A stretch of DNA of 64,000 bases from Puia dinghuensis. Its GTDB lineage: Bacteria > Bacteroidota > Bacteroidia > Chitinophagales > Chitinophagaceae. Position 1 is the first letter of the stretch; every line of letters begins with the position of its first letter. This document shows positions 52,398 to 60,956 of this stretch, piece after piece. Both the position numbers and the translations under genes were made by a program. A model generated the notes under the pieces. It was not told the origin of the DNA, searched no databases, and saw only the letters and a list, made by a program, of their open reading frames with translations. Location: the NCBI RefSeq assembly GCF_014642875.1, contig NZ_BMJC01000001.1, positions 1,593,335 through 1,657,334 on the forward strand. The letters run 5' to 3'.

Positions 52398-53183
52398 ATG
52401 TCATTAGTTTCGGCAGACAGCTCCCCGGTCAACAGGTCCGTACCCCGTGACTGGTTCCGGGAATGGTTCGACTCTCCTTATTACCACAAACTTTATTTCC
52501 AACGGGATAAAGCAGAAGCTGCAGTTTTCATCATCCGCCTGCTGCAGTTGCTACAGCCGCCTCCCGGCTCGCAGATGCTCGACGTGGCCTGCGGAAGAGG
52601 CCGGCATGCCCGCGTACTGGCCGCACATGGCTACGACGTCACTGGTATCGACCTGGCCCCCGGAAGCATCGCCTACGCCCGTCAGTTCGAGAACGACCAT
52701 CTTCATTTCTATGTCCACGACATGCGTCAGCTGCTTTGCACCAACTGCTTCCAGTATGCCTTCAACTTCTTCACCAGCTTCGGTTACTTCGAAACAGCCC
52801 GGGAAAATAACAATGCCGTCCGTGCGGTCAGCATCGCCTTACAGCCCAATGGCGTCTTCGTACTGGATTATCTCAATGCGGAGTACACGGAAAAATGCCT
52901 CATCCCCCACGAACAAAAGATCATCGACGGGGTCACCTACACCATCACACGGTGGTGCGACGGAAAACATTTTTATAAGAAGATCGTCATCAGCGAAGAC
53001 AAATTACCCCAGCCGCTGGAATATACCGAGCGGGTGGCCGTCCTGACGCCGGAAGACTTTGAAACGCTCTTTCATCCTAACGGCCTGCATATCCGCCAAT
53101 TCTATGGCAACTACGACCTGAAACCGTTCGACCGGCAGCACTCCCCGCGCCTCATCGTCGTAGCGTCTAAAGCCCCCCAATAA
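52398..53183 (+). CDS. class I SAM-dependent methyltransferase
   Basis: A 261-aa methyltransferase with the Rossmann SAM-binding motif MLDVACGRGRHARVLAAHGYDVTGIDLA (motif I is DVACGRGRH, about residues 58-66). NFFTSFGYF and VLDYLNAEY follow in the usual order. The substrate is not evident; the downstream neighbours are a PAP2 phosphatase and a CNNM protein. It starts directly after a two-copy tandem repeat. Confidence 0.88.
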   Translation: MSLVSADSSPVNRSVPRDWFREWFDSPYYHKLYFQRDKAEAAVFIIRLLQLLQPPPGSQMLDVACGRGRHARVLAAHGYDVTGIDLAPGSIAYARQFENDHLHFYVHDMRQLLCTNCFQYAFNFFTSFGYFETARENNNAVRAVSIALQPNGVFVLDYLNAEYTEKCLIPHEQKIIDGVTYTITRWCDGKHFYKKIVISEDKLPQPLEYTERVAVLTPEDFETLFHPNGLHIRQFYGNYDLKPFDRQHSPRLIVVASKAPQ

Positions 53184-53253
53184 TCTGCATCAAAACACCC
53201 CATTTTTGGTATATTTGGAAAAAATTGGCGCCGAGCTGAACTATCTTTATACC

Positions 53254-53883
53254 ATGACTTTACTTGACGCGGGCCCTCATCATCCGGGTATTTTACACGC
53301 GATTTTACAGGGTGACTACTGGCTCTTTTCCCGTATCAACCAGGTCTGGACCAGTCCCTTTCTGGATACGGTTCTTCTCTTTATGCGGGAGCAGGAATTA
53401 TGGTATCCTTTTTATCTTTTCCTGTTGGTATTTGCTACCCTCAATTTTCGCAAAAAAGGCTGGATCTGGACCCTCTATCTGGCAATGACCGTCATCATCA
53501 GCGATCTGATCAGCAGCCATCTCATCAAGGAGCACGTGTTTCGCCTTCGTCCCTGCAACAACCCGGCCTGGGCGGATTCGATGCGTTTCATCGCCAATTA
53601 CTGCCCCATCGGCTCCAGCTTCACCTCATCCCATGCCTGTAACCACTTTGCAATGGCTTTTTTCATCTATAGAACGCTAAAACATACAAGCCCCTGGTGG
53701 CGGCTCCTGTTCGTCTGGGCCTTCCTCATTTCCTACGCCCAGGTCTATGTCGGTGTCCACTACCCGCTGGACGTAACCTGCGGCGCTTTGCTGGGTTCGC
53801 TCATCGGCTGGCAGACCGCCCGCGTATTCCGCTATCAGGCCGGTACCCTGCATTTACCATCCCACAATCCATCCCATGCTTGA
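53254..53883 (+). CDS. PAP2-family membrane phosphatase
   Basis: Membrane lipid phosphatase, 209 aa, five to six spans. The three phosphatase signatures are KEHVFRLRP (K-x6-RP), FTSSHACNH (PSGH-type) and AQVYVGVHYPLD. In the last, the usual SR before x5-H is AQ, so the conserved Arg is replaced by Gln; activity may be altered, though the catalytic His residues remain. ATG at 53254 is used; TATCTTTA (53242-53249) is a -7 box 4 nt before it. The end overlaps the CNNM gene by 8 nt. Undecaprenyl pyrophosphate or phosphatidate are candidate substrates. Confidence 0.87.
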   Translation: MTLLDAGPHHPGILHAILQGDYWLFSRINQVWTSPFLDTVLLFMREQELWYPFYLFLLVFATLNFRKKGWIWTLYLAMTVIISDLISSHLIKEHVFRLRPCNNPAWADSMRFIANYCPIGSSFTSSHACNHFAMAFFIYRTLKHTSPWWRLLFVWAFLISYAQVYVGVHYPLDVTCGALLGSLIGWQTARVFRYQAGTLHLPSHNPSHA

Positions 53884-55186
53884 GTTGATCATCTTATTGT
53901 TCCTGATCTTTCTCAACGGGTTATTCGTTATGGCGGAGATCGCCCTGGTATCAGCCCGGAAGACGCGCCTCGAGAACCTGGCCGATGACGGCGACGAAAA
54001 AGCCCGTGCGGCCCTCAAGCTCGCGGAAAAACCCGAACTATTCCTTTCCACCGCCCAGATAGGCATCACCCTTGTCGCCATCATCACCGGTTTTTATTCC
54101 GGCGAGAAATTCAAGGCCGATCTGCAACCCTACCTGGAAAGGATACCCTTTCTCCGGCCCTATGCCGCCAACATCTCCACCGGCGTCATCCTGGTCTGCG
54201 TCACCCTGCTGTCCATCACCTTCGGCGAACTGATCCCCAAACGCATCGGCCTGCTGCGGGCAGAACAGATCGCCCGCCTCGTCGCCAGACCCGTCAGGAC
54301 CCTCTCCCTTATCACTCATCCCATCGTATGGCTGCTCAACAATACGAGTAACCTTTTCTTCGACTTCTTCCAGATCAAGCCCTCGGAAGACAGCGCCGTC
54401 ACCGAAGATGAGATAAAAGTCCTCATCAACGAAGGTACCGAACAAGGCACGATCGAAGAAGCCGAACAGGAGATCATCGAACGGGTGTTCCACCTCGGCG
54501 ACCGCAATATCACCTCCCTGATGACGCATCGCAGCGACATCATCTGGTTCGACCTCAACGAGAACGAAGAGACCATCAAGGAAAAGATCATCCGCGAACC
54601 CCATTCCGTCTATCCCATCTGCGACGGGGAGATCGACAACATCAAAGGCGTAGTATCTATCAAAGACCTCTATGTCACCGATGACAATATCCCCTTCAAG
54701 GATATCATGACCCCGGCCCTCTTCGTACCGGAGAACAATACCGCCTATATGGTGCTCGAGCAGTTCAAGCAATCCAAGATACACTGCTGCTTCATTGTCG
54801 ACGAATATGGCAGCCTCCTGGGCCTCATTACGCTAAATGATATCCTCGAAGCCATCATCGGCGAGATCGCCCAGCCCGATGTCCCGGATTACGAGATAAA
54901 AGAGCGGGCTGACGGCAGCTTCCTGGTAGACGCCCAGATCCCTTTCTACGATTTCCTCGCCCGGTTCTACAAGGGGGACTGGCTCACCGATAGCGATAAC
55001 GATTTCGATACCCTGGCAGGCTTTATCCTTAGCGAACTCGAACGCATCCCAAGCACCGGAGAAAAACTCGAATGGCGGGGCTTCACCTTCGAGATCATCG
55101 ATATGGACGCCCAACGCATCGACAAGGTCCTCGTCACGCTGTCGGAAGACATGAAAAAAGAACTAAAAGAAGAGGAAGAAGGATAA
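53876..55186 (+). CDS. CNNM/CorC-type membrane protein (hemolysin family)
   Basis: A 436-aa protein. The N-terminal CNNM membrane domain (about 1-190, four spans, with FVMAEIALVSARKTRLENLA and GELIPKRIGLLRAE) is followed by a pair of CBS domains (about 205-335) and a CorC/HlyC C-terminal domain (about 350-430). Such proteins move or regulate Mg2+ and Co2+; the old name hemolysin is historical. It starts 8 nt before the PAP2 stop, so translation is probably coupled. Confidence 0.93.
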   Translation: MLELIILLFLIFLNGLFVMAEIALVSARKTRLENLADDGDEKARAALKLAEKPELFLSTAQIGITLVAIITGFYSGEKFKADLQPYLERIPFLRPYAANISTGVILVCVTLLSITFGELIPKRIGLLRAEQIARLVARPVRTLSLITHPIVWLLNNTSNLFFDFFQIKPSEDSAVTEDEIKVLINEGTEQGTIEEAEQEIIERVFHLGDRNITSLMTHRSDIIWFDLNENEETIKEKIIREPHSVYPICDGEIDNIKGVVSIKDLYVTDDNIPFKDIMTPALFVPENNTAYMVLEQFKQSKIHCCFIVDEYGSLLGLITLNDILEAIIGEIAQPDVPDYEIKERADGSFLVDAQIPFYDFLARFYKGDWLTDSDNDFDTLAGFILSELERIPSTGEKLEWRGFTFEIIDMDAQRIDKVLVTLSEDMKKELKEEEEG

Positions 55187-55192
55187 CCTCGC

Positions 55193-55708
55193 TTAAAACT
55201 CGAAGGAAGCATTGGCATCGGGGCAGTCCAGCCGCGTACTCTTCCGCTGGCCTCCGACGGTCACATGCATGATATTGATCTGTTGGTTGAAGCTGTCATA
55301 TAGCAATTCATTCACCGCATCGATGCGTTTCACCGCCGCAACACCGTTCACCTGGAAATAGCTCCAGGTTCCGTCATTCTCTTTCTCACTGCCGACAAAT
55401 TGCAGCTGCACCGGTTTCCCGTCCAGTTTCAGGCGAAGATGCTTCTCCACATAGACGGAGATCAGTTTGTCCGAAGCCGCCTTATCCTTCGCGGCAGAGA
55501 GGTCGACATGACTCCCCGACATCTTTTCCAGCGCTGTTTCCAGGTCGTTGGTAAACATCTTACAACTGACTTCCAGTATCTTATCCTTGGGATTGTGATT
55601 CAGCTCCGTAACGCTGATATAGAGGGGATGGGTTCCGGCCGGCGCTTTCCCCACAAAAACAAGGGAAAAAATCACCACCCCAAACCATTTAAATAATGAT
55701 GCAGCCAT
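55193..55708 (-). CDS. DUF6702 family exported protein
   Basis: A 171-aa protein with signal peptide (about 1-24). THPLYISVTELNHNPK at the mature N-terminus and NIMHVTVGGQRKS near the end identify DUF6702, a Bacteroidota family of unknown function. It is divergent from the HupE-like gene (87 nt apart), with an M1 peptidase just beyond. The trio seems to be a recurring neighbourhood in this phylum, from memory. Confidence 0.82.
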   Translation of the reverse strand: MAASLFKWFGVVIFSLVFVGKAPAGTHPLYISVTELNHNPKDKILEVSCKMFTNDLETALEKMSGSHVDLSAAKDKAASDKLISVYVEKHLRLKLDGKPVQLQFVGSEKENDGTWSYFQVNGVAAVKRIDAVNELLYDSFNQQINIMHVTVGGQRKSTRLDCPDANASFEF

Positions 55709-55795
55709 TTAACAAGTAAATTTCGGTAGTACAAAAGTCTGAATAATTTTACAATTTCCAGCACACGACCCCCCGGTTCGTCCGGCACATCAAAT

Positions 55796-56377
55796 ATGCA
55801 AGACTTCAAACTCTACTTCGGCGTAGGTATAGAACATATCCTTAATCCGGAAGCCCTGGACCACATTCTCTTCGTAACGGCCCTTTGTCTTCGCTACCAG
55901 TGGAAGGACTGGAGAAAAGTAGTCGTCCTGGTCACGGCCTTTACCATCGGGCATTCCGTTACCCTGGCCCTTAGCGCCCTGGGTCTGGTACATTTCGCTA
56001 CCCGCTGGATTGAATTCTTCATCCCGCTGACCATCGTCGCAACGGCCATCAACAACCTGATGCAAAAGCCCGACCGGATCGAACACCCGTCCCGGTTGCC
56101 CATCATTTATTTTTTCGCCCTTTTCTTCGGCCTGATCCATGGACTGGCCTTTGCCAACTCCCTGCTCAGCCTCATCGGAAAGGACAACCTGATCCTGCCC
56201 TTGCTGGCTTTCAACCTGGGCATCGAGGCCGCCCAGCTCGTCATCGTTGCCGTCATCCTGGTGATTTCCTTTATATTCGTGCGGCTGATCCGCCTCCGCC
56301 GGTTATGGTGGCTAAAAGGCGCATCGGCCCTGGTGCTGCTGGCCTCATTGAAAATGGCATTCGAACGCTGGCCCTAG
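55796..56377 (+). CDS. HupE/UreJ-family membrane protein
   Basis: A 193-aa inner-membrane protein with about six spans. GIEHILNPEALDHILFV near the N-terminus and FGLIHGLAFAN in the middle are the two His-containing family motifs. HupE and UreJ take up nickel or cobalt in other bacteria; here there is no hydrogenase or urease nearby, so another ion or role is likely. It is followed 31 nt later by an M1 peptidase and is divergent from DUF6702. Confidence 0.88.
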   Translation: MQDFKLYFGVGIEHILNPEALDHILFVTALCLRYQWKDWRKVVVLVTAFTIGHSVTLALSALGLVHFATRWIEFFIPLTIVATAINNLMQKPDRIEHPSRLPIIYFFALFFGLIHGLAFANSLLSLIGKDNLILPLLAFNLGIEAAQLVIVAVILVISFIFVRLIRLRRLWWLKGASALVLLASLKMAFERWP

Positions 56378-56408
56378 TCATTGTCAGTTATTATCAAAAC
56401 ATACACAC

Positions 56409-58823
56409 ATGAAGTACAGACTGCTTATTTTATTGAGTATCATCTGCACCGCCACAACCATGAAGGCGCAGAATATTCAAAACAACCCGTCTTCGAACCA
56501 CGGTAATAAGTTCGAAGCCCTGGGTACCATCCTCCCGTCACCGAACGAATACCGTACGGCCAGCGGGGCGCCGGGACCGAAATACTGGCAGCAACGCTGC
56601 GACTACGACATCACCTGTTCGCTCGACGAGGACAAACAATGGCTCACCGGCTCTGAGACGATCACCTATTTCAACAATTCCCCCAACGAACTCACCTACC
56701 TCTGGCTGCAGCTGGACGAGAACCAGCACAACTCGAAGAACAACGCCAACTACCAGGACGGCAGCAGCATGCCCAAAATAGCCAGCGACCAGCTGCTCGA
56801 CCGTCTGTCGGAGAACAACCAGACCAACGACTACGGCGACAACATCGTCAAGATCACCGACGCCCTGGGCAAGCCCCTCCAATACATGATCAACAAGACC
56901 ATGATGCGGGTCGAACTGCCGGCCGTATTGAAACCCGGCCAGAAATTCATCTTCAAGATCGACTGGAACTATCATATCTCCGATCGCTTCAAGCTCGGCG
57001 GCCGCGGCGGTTATGAATATTTCCCCGAAGACGGCAACTATCTCTTCACGATGACCCAGTGGTACCCCCGGCTTTGCGTCTACAGCGATTTCCAGGGCTG
57101 GCAGAACAACCAGTTCACGGGCCGCGGGGAATTTGCCCTCACCTTCGGTAATTTCAAAGTGCAGATGACCGTGCCGGCTGACCATATCATCGGCGCCACC
57201 GGCGAATGCCAGAACTACCAGCAGGTGCTCACCCCCACCCAGTTCGCCCGCTGGCAGCAGGCCCAGACGGCAAAAGAACCCATCGAGATCGTCACCCTGG
57301 CCGAAGCAAAAGCATCCGAAGTAAAGAAGAGCAAGGCAAAGAAGACCTGGATATTCAAGGCAGACAATGTCCGCGACTTCGCCTGGGGCTCCTCCCGGAA
57401 ATTCGTCATGGACGCCATGCCCGCCTATGTGGAAGGAAAGAAAGTGATGTGTATGAGCTATTATGGCAAGGAGGCGTATCCCCTCTATCGCCGCTTCTCT
57501 ACCAAGGTCGTCGCGCATACCATCAAGACCTACTCCCATTTCACCATTCCCTTCCCCTACCCCGTAGCGCAGAGTGTGGAAGCCGCCAACGGGATGGAAT
57601 ACCCGATGATCTGCTTCAACTTCGGCCGCACCGAAAAGGACGGGACATACAGTGAAGCCACTAAATACGGAATGCTGGGTGTCGTCATCCATGAGGTCGG
57701 CCACAACTTCTTCCCCATGATCATCAACAGCGACGAGCGCCAGTGGAGCTGGATGGACGAAGGCCTCAACTCCTTTGTGGAATACCTCACCGAAGAATTG
57801 TGGGACAACCATTTCCCTGTCCGCGGCAAGGGTCCGGCCTGGGCCATAGTGGATTACATGAAGCTGCCGAAAGATCAGCTGGAGCCCATCATGACCAACT
57901 CCGAGAATATCGTCAACTTCGGCCCCAACGCCTATACAAAACCCGCTACCGCCCTTAACATCCTTCGCGAGACGGTGATGGGCCGCGAACTCTTCGACTA
58001 CGCCTTTAAGGAATATGCGAGACGCTGGGCCTTCAAACATCCGACGCCTGCCGACCTGTTCCGCACAATGAATGACGCCAGCGCCGAAAATCTCGACTGG
58101 TTCTGGCGCGGCTGGTTCTATGGCATCGAACCCGTGGACCTCTCCCTCGACAGCGTCAGGCACCTCACACCCGACTTCAGCCATGTCCCCGCCCATACCG
58201 ATAGCACGGTAGTGAAGAGCATTGACAAACCCATGCCCGACGGCAAATTCCCGACGGACATCTCCAAGGTAAGGAACCGCGAGGACAAGAACATCGTGTT
58301 CCCCACGGATGCGGACACCTCGCTGCATGACTTCTATTGGAAATACACCCGCGGACAGATCCCCTACGATACGACAAAATATACCGTTCAGTCCACCTTT
58401 GTCAACGGCAGGGAGATGAATAACTTCACCAGCGAGCCCCTGGACGATGCCGGGAAGACAAAACTGCAATCCAAACAATTCTACGAACTGCAGTTCAGCA
58501 ACAAAGGCGGCCTGGTGATGCCCATCATCATCGAGTGGACGTATAAGGATGGCACAAAGGAGATCGAACGCATCCCCGCACAGGTATGGCGCAAGAACGA
58601 AAGCCATCTCACCAAACTCTTTATAAAGGATAAGGAAGTGGCCAGCATCAAGCTCGACCCCAACCGCGAAACCGCCGACATCGACGAAAGCAACAACAGC
58701 TGGCCGGTCGTTCAGACGGAAAGCAAATTCGAGCTCTTCAAAGCAAAACAACTGGGCCCCCGCGCCATCCCCCAGACCAACAACCCGATGCAGCTGACGG
58801 GCAAGGACAAGAAGGCCTTCTAG
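56409..58823 (+). CDS. M1 family zinc metallopeptidase (exported), large form
   Basis: Exported gluzincin of 804 aa with signal peptide (about 1-20, cleaved after MKA). The N-terminal beta domain contains GSETITYFNNSP, as in the paralogue at 3420-5315. The active site is HEVGHNF at 428-432 with the third zinc ligand Glu451 in MDEGLNS. A long C-terminal half (about 600-800) is beta-rich and ends in the Lys-rich tail GKDKKAF. A strong terminator follows. It may be co-transcribed with the HupE-like gene (31 nt). The natural substrate is unknown. Confidence 0.93.
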   Translation: MKYRLLILLSIICTATTMKAQNIQNNPSSNHGNKFEALGTILPSPNEYRTASGAPGPKYWQQRCDYDITCSLDEDKQWLTGSETITYFNNSPNELTYLWLQLDENQHNSKNNANYQDGSSMPKIASDQLLDRLSENNQTNDYGDNIVKITDALGKPLQYMINKTMMRVELPAVLKPGQKFIFKIDWNYHISDRFKLGGRGGYEYFPEDGNYLFTMTQWYPRLCVYSDFQGWQNNQFTGRGEFALTFGNFKVQMTVPADHIIGATGECQNYQQVLTPTQFARWQQAQTAKEPIEIVTLAEAKASEVKKSKAKKTWIFKADNVRDFAWGSSRKFVMDAMPAYVEGKKVMCMSYYGKEAYPLYRRFSTKVVAHTIKTYSHFTIPFPYPVAQSVEAANGMEYPMICFNFGRTEKDGTYSEATKYGMLGVVIHEVGHNFFPMIINSDERQWSWMDEGLNSFVEYLTEELWDNHFPVRGKGPAWAIVDYMKLPKDQLEPIMTNSENIVNFGPNAYTKPATALNILRETVMGRELFDYAFKEYARRWAFKHPTPADLFRTMNDASAENLDWFWRGWFYGIEPVDLSLDSVRHLTPDFSHVPAHTDSTVVKSIDKPMPDGKFPTDISKVRNREDKNIVFPTDADTSLHDFYWKYTRGQIPYDTTKYTVQSTFVNGREMNNFTSEPLDDAGKTKLQSKQFYELQFSNKGGLVMPIIIEWTYKDGTKEIERIPAQVWRKNESHLTKLFIKDKEVASIKLDPNRETADIDESNNSWPVVQTESKFELFKAKQLGPRAIPQTNNPMQLTGKDKKAF

Positions 58824-58846
58824 CCTCCCCCGCCCCAAAATATATA

Positions 58847-58873
58847 AGCCCCGGCTTGCGCCGGGGCTTTTTT
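58847..58873 (+). terminator. intrinsic terminator of the M1 gene
   Basis: A perfect 9-bp stem AGCCCCGGC (58847-58855) / GCCGGGGCT (58860-58868), loop TTGC, followed by a T run to 58873. It separates the convergent M1 and retropepsin genes. Confidence 0.92.
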
Positions 58874-58887
58874 AATCGAATTGATCC

Positions 58888-59304
58888 TTACAATCTGAGG
58901 ACAGCGCCTTCAGGATGCGCGGGATTGACGATCAGCTCCTGCCTGTTGGGATGGACCAACACATCCATCGCTTCCATGGGAATAAGTCCGAGCAAAGGCT
59001 CACTATCCCCCGGTAACACCAAAGCATCGCATCTCGTATCCCTGTTGGCGAACCTTACCTCTACCGGTCCCACAATGTCACACTTCATCAATTTTCCATC
59101 AGCCAATTGAAATACCTGGCTTCTGATGAAAGGAAGCCCCAGATAACTCTGGATATTCTCATTGATGCACATTAAAAAGGCTCCGGTATCTACCAGCATG
59201 GTCACCGTGATACGCCTGATCTCTTCCTCGCCGATTTTGAAGGTCCTGGCATTCGCCATATCCCCTCCATTGATCAACTCTATTTCTGCATGTACTGTTC
59301 CCAT
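58888..59304 (-). CDS. retropepsin-like aspartic protease (clan AA)
   Basis: A 138-aa single-lobe aspartic protease, expected to work as a dimer. The catalytic triad is VDTGAF (about 37-42), and the matching second strand is LLGLIPMEAMDVLV near residue 109. There is no signal peptide, so it is probably cytosolic. It is divergent from the esterase gene. Clan AA proteins of this size are frequent in bacteria; function is generally unknown. Confidence 0.85.
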   Translation of the reverse strand: MGTVHAEIELINGGDMANARTFKIGEEEIRRITVTMLVDTGAFLMCINENIQSYLGLPFIRSQVFQLADGKLMKCDIVGPVEVRFANRDTRCDALVLPGDSEPLLGLIPMEAMDVLVHPNRQELIVNPAHPEGAVLRL

Positions 59305-59427
59305 AAAAAACTAGGATTTTAACTCAATAACAAAATTGTTACTTACCCTTTTTACAGTACAGCAAGGAAGCCTCAAGGGCACGAGAAAGGCACTATAACA
59401 AATATAATTATTTCCTACATTCACCGA

Positions 59428-60240
59428 ATGAAAAAATCCTCCATCTTTTTCTTGCTCATCCTCTGCATCTGCACCCGCACCCTCGCCAGCCCCGTCGACA
59501 CCATCCTCGTCCACAGCATGGCGATGAACAAAGACATCAAATGCGTCATCATCACCCCCGCTAACAAACCTGCCCCGGGAACCCACTGGCCCGTCGTCTA
59601 CCTCCTGCACGGCTACAGCGGCAACTATGCCCAATGGATACAGACAGCCCCCCAACTGTCCCGGGAAGCAACGGAATACGGCATCCTCTTCGTCTGCCCC
59701 GACGGCGGCTATGACAGCTGGTACTTCGACAGCCCCATCGACCCTTCCATCCGCTACGAGACCTTTATTACCCACGAACTGATCCCCTATATCGACCACC
59801 AATACCCGACCTTCGGCGACAAGACCCACCGCGCCATCACCGGACTCAGCATGGGTGGACACGGTGCCCTCTACCTGGCCATCCGCCATCGCGACCTCTT
59901 CGGCGCAGCAGGCGCTACCAGCGGCGGCGTTGACTTCCGCCCTTTTCCCAATAACTGGGGGATAAAAAAAGACCTCGGCGACTATGATACTCACCAGGCC
60001 GGCTGGGAGGCCCATACCGTCATCCACGCTGTAGATGACCTGCACAACGGCGAACTAAAGATCATCTTCGACTGCGGCATCGATGATTTCTTTCTGGCCG
60101 TCAACCGCGCCCTCCATCAAAAATTAGTGGAACAAAAGATCAACCACGACTACATCGAACGGCCCGGCGGCCACGACGGCGCCTACTGGCGCAACAGCAT
60201 CGACTACCAGGTTTTGTTCTTCAATAAATATTTCCGCTAA
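59428..60240 (+). CDS. exported esterase, esterase D / S-formylglutathione hydrolase fold
   Basis: Alpha/beta hydrolase of 270 aa with signal peptide (about 1-20). The nucleophile is Ser in GLSMGGHGA (about 137-145), an oxyanion segment is YLLHGYSGNYAQW, and the catalytic His is in PGGHDGAYW. The exported form of this family includes acetyl-xylan and feruloyl esterases; such a role fits the xylan genes elsewhere in the window but is inference. TACATTCA (59416-59423) is a -7-like box 4 nt before the ATG. The last 4 nt overlap the next gene tail to tail. Confidence 0.88.
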   Translation: MKKSSIFFLLILCICTRTLASPVDTILVHSMAMNKDIKCVIITPANKPAPGTHWPVVYLLHGYSGNYAQWIQTAPQLSREATEYGILFVCPDGGYDSWYFDSPIDPSIRYETFITHELIPYIDHQYPTFGDKTHRAITGLSMGGHGALYLAIRHRDLFGAAGATSGGVDFRPFPNNWGIKKDLGDYDTHQAGWEAHTVIHAVDDLHNGELKIIFDCGIDDFFLAVNRALHQKLVEQKINHDYIERPGGHDGAYWRNSIDYQVLFFNKYFR

Positions 60241-60896
60241 TACACGCTCCCGTCCTGCACCTTAACCTTCTTCTTGCCGATCTTCTTTTCGAAGTCGAGC
60301 ACTTCCTTTGGTTTGGCGACTGTCTTGGGAGCCGTTGAAGCAGCTGTCTGCTGCCCACTGGGCTTCTCCAATTTTCCCAGCGTATAGGTTTCCTGCCGGG
60401 AGATCGTCCCGGTCATGGGATCGTAGAATTTCCAAACGCCATCCTTTATGGCGGCGCCTTCATTCTTGATGATAACGGTCTTATAATGATCGAGATGCTC
60501 TACGTCTTCCACCGTTATGGTATCATACAGCTTGTCGGGGTTCAGCGCCCGCCAGCTCTCTTCTCTCTGCAGGCTTCCGTTCATGCCGAAATACTGGCAA
60601 ACTCCATCCTTCAACCCCCATTTATAATACTCTACCCCGGAGAGGTCGCCCATCAGCGTATACAACCGCCAGGTTCCTTCCTTCCGGTCGTCCTTGTAAA
60701 TACCCTCTTCCTCATAACCCGGTTCGCCCCGCACCTCATCGAAATGGTTCACCCAGGGGCCCTGTTTCTTGCCCTGCTGATCCACACAATTCAAGGTATC
60801 ACCCTTTGGGCTGATGATATAGCTCTTCCACTTCGACTGCGAATACGCCTCGCTCAAAGACATCGCCAGGATTATAAAAAATAAGATTCGTCGCAT
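60237..60896 (-). CDS. exported MORN-like (YwqK-type) repeat protein
   Basis: A 219-aa protein with signal peptide (about 1-19). Repeats of the form GxxQGPWxxHF, YKDDRKEGTWRLY, GLKDGVCQYF and IKDGVWKFYDP resemble MORN/YwqK repeats, often labelled toxin-antitoxin YwqK antitoxin in databases; nothing here supports a toxin-antitoxin role. A Lys-rich tail (KKIGKKKVKV) ends it. It converges on the esterase gene and is divergent from the parvulin. Confidence 0.78.
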   Translation of the reverse strand: MRRILFFIILAMSLSEAYSQSKWKSYIISPKGDTLNCVDQQGKKQGPWVNHFDEVRGEPGYEEEGIYKDDRKEGTWRLYTLMGDLSGVEYYKWGLKDGVCQYFGMNGSLQREESWRALNPDKLYDTITVEDVEHLDHYKTVIIKNEGAAIKDGVWKFYDPMTGTISRQETYTLGKLEKPSGQQTAASTAPKTVAKPKEVLDFEKKIGKKKVKVQDGSVY

Positions 60897-60956
60897 TACT
60901 CTAAAATTAACGAAAATCGTTCCAATTTATGATATTTGCCTATCGAATTGATTGAC

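Noticed and set aside
56538-58838. Very long open frame antisense to the second M1 peptidase
   Set aside because: It mirrors the codon pattern of the M1 gene; its translation is rich in Gly, Val, Asp and Glu with no recognisable domain. The sense frame has a full M1 active site. Long antisense frames are common in this C-rich coding style.
60237-60896. Toxin-antitoxin antitoxin (YwqK) label
   Set aside because: The repeats resemble MORN/YwqK, but the protein is exported, stands alone and has no toxin partner.
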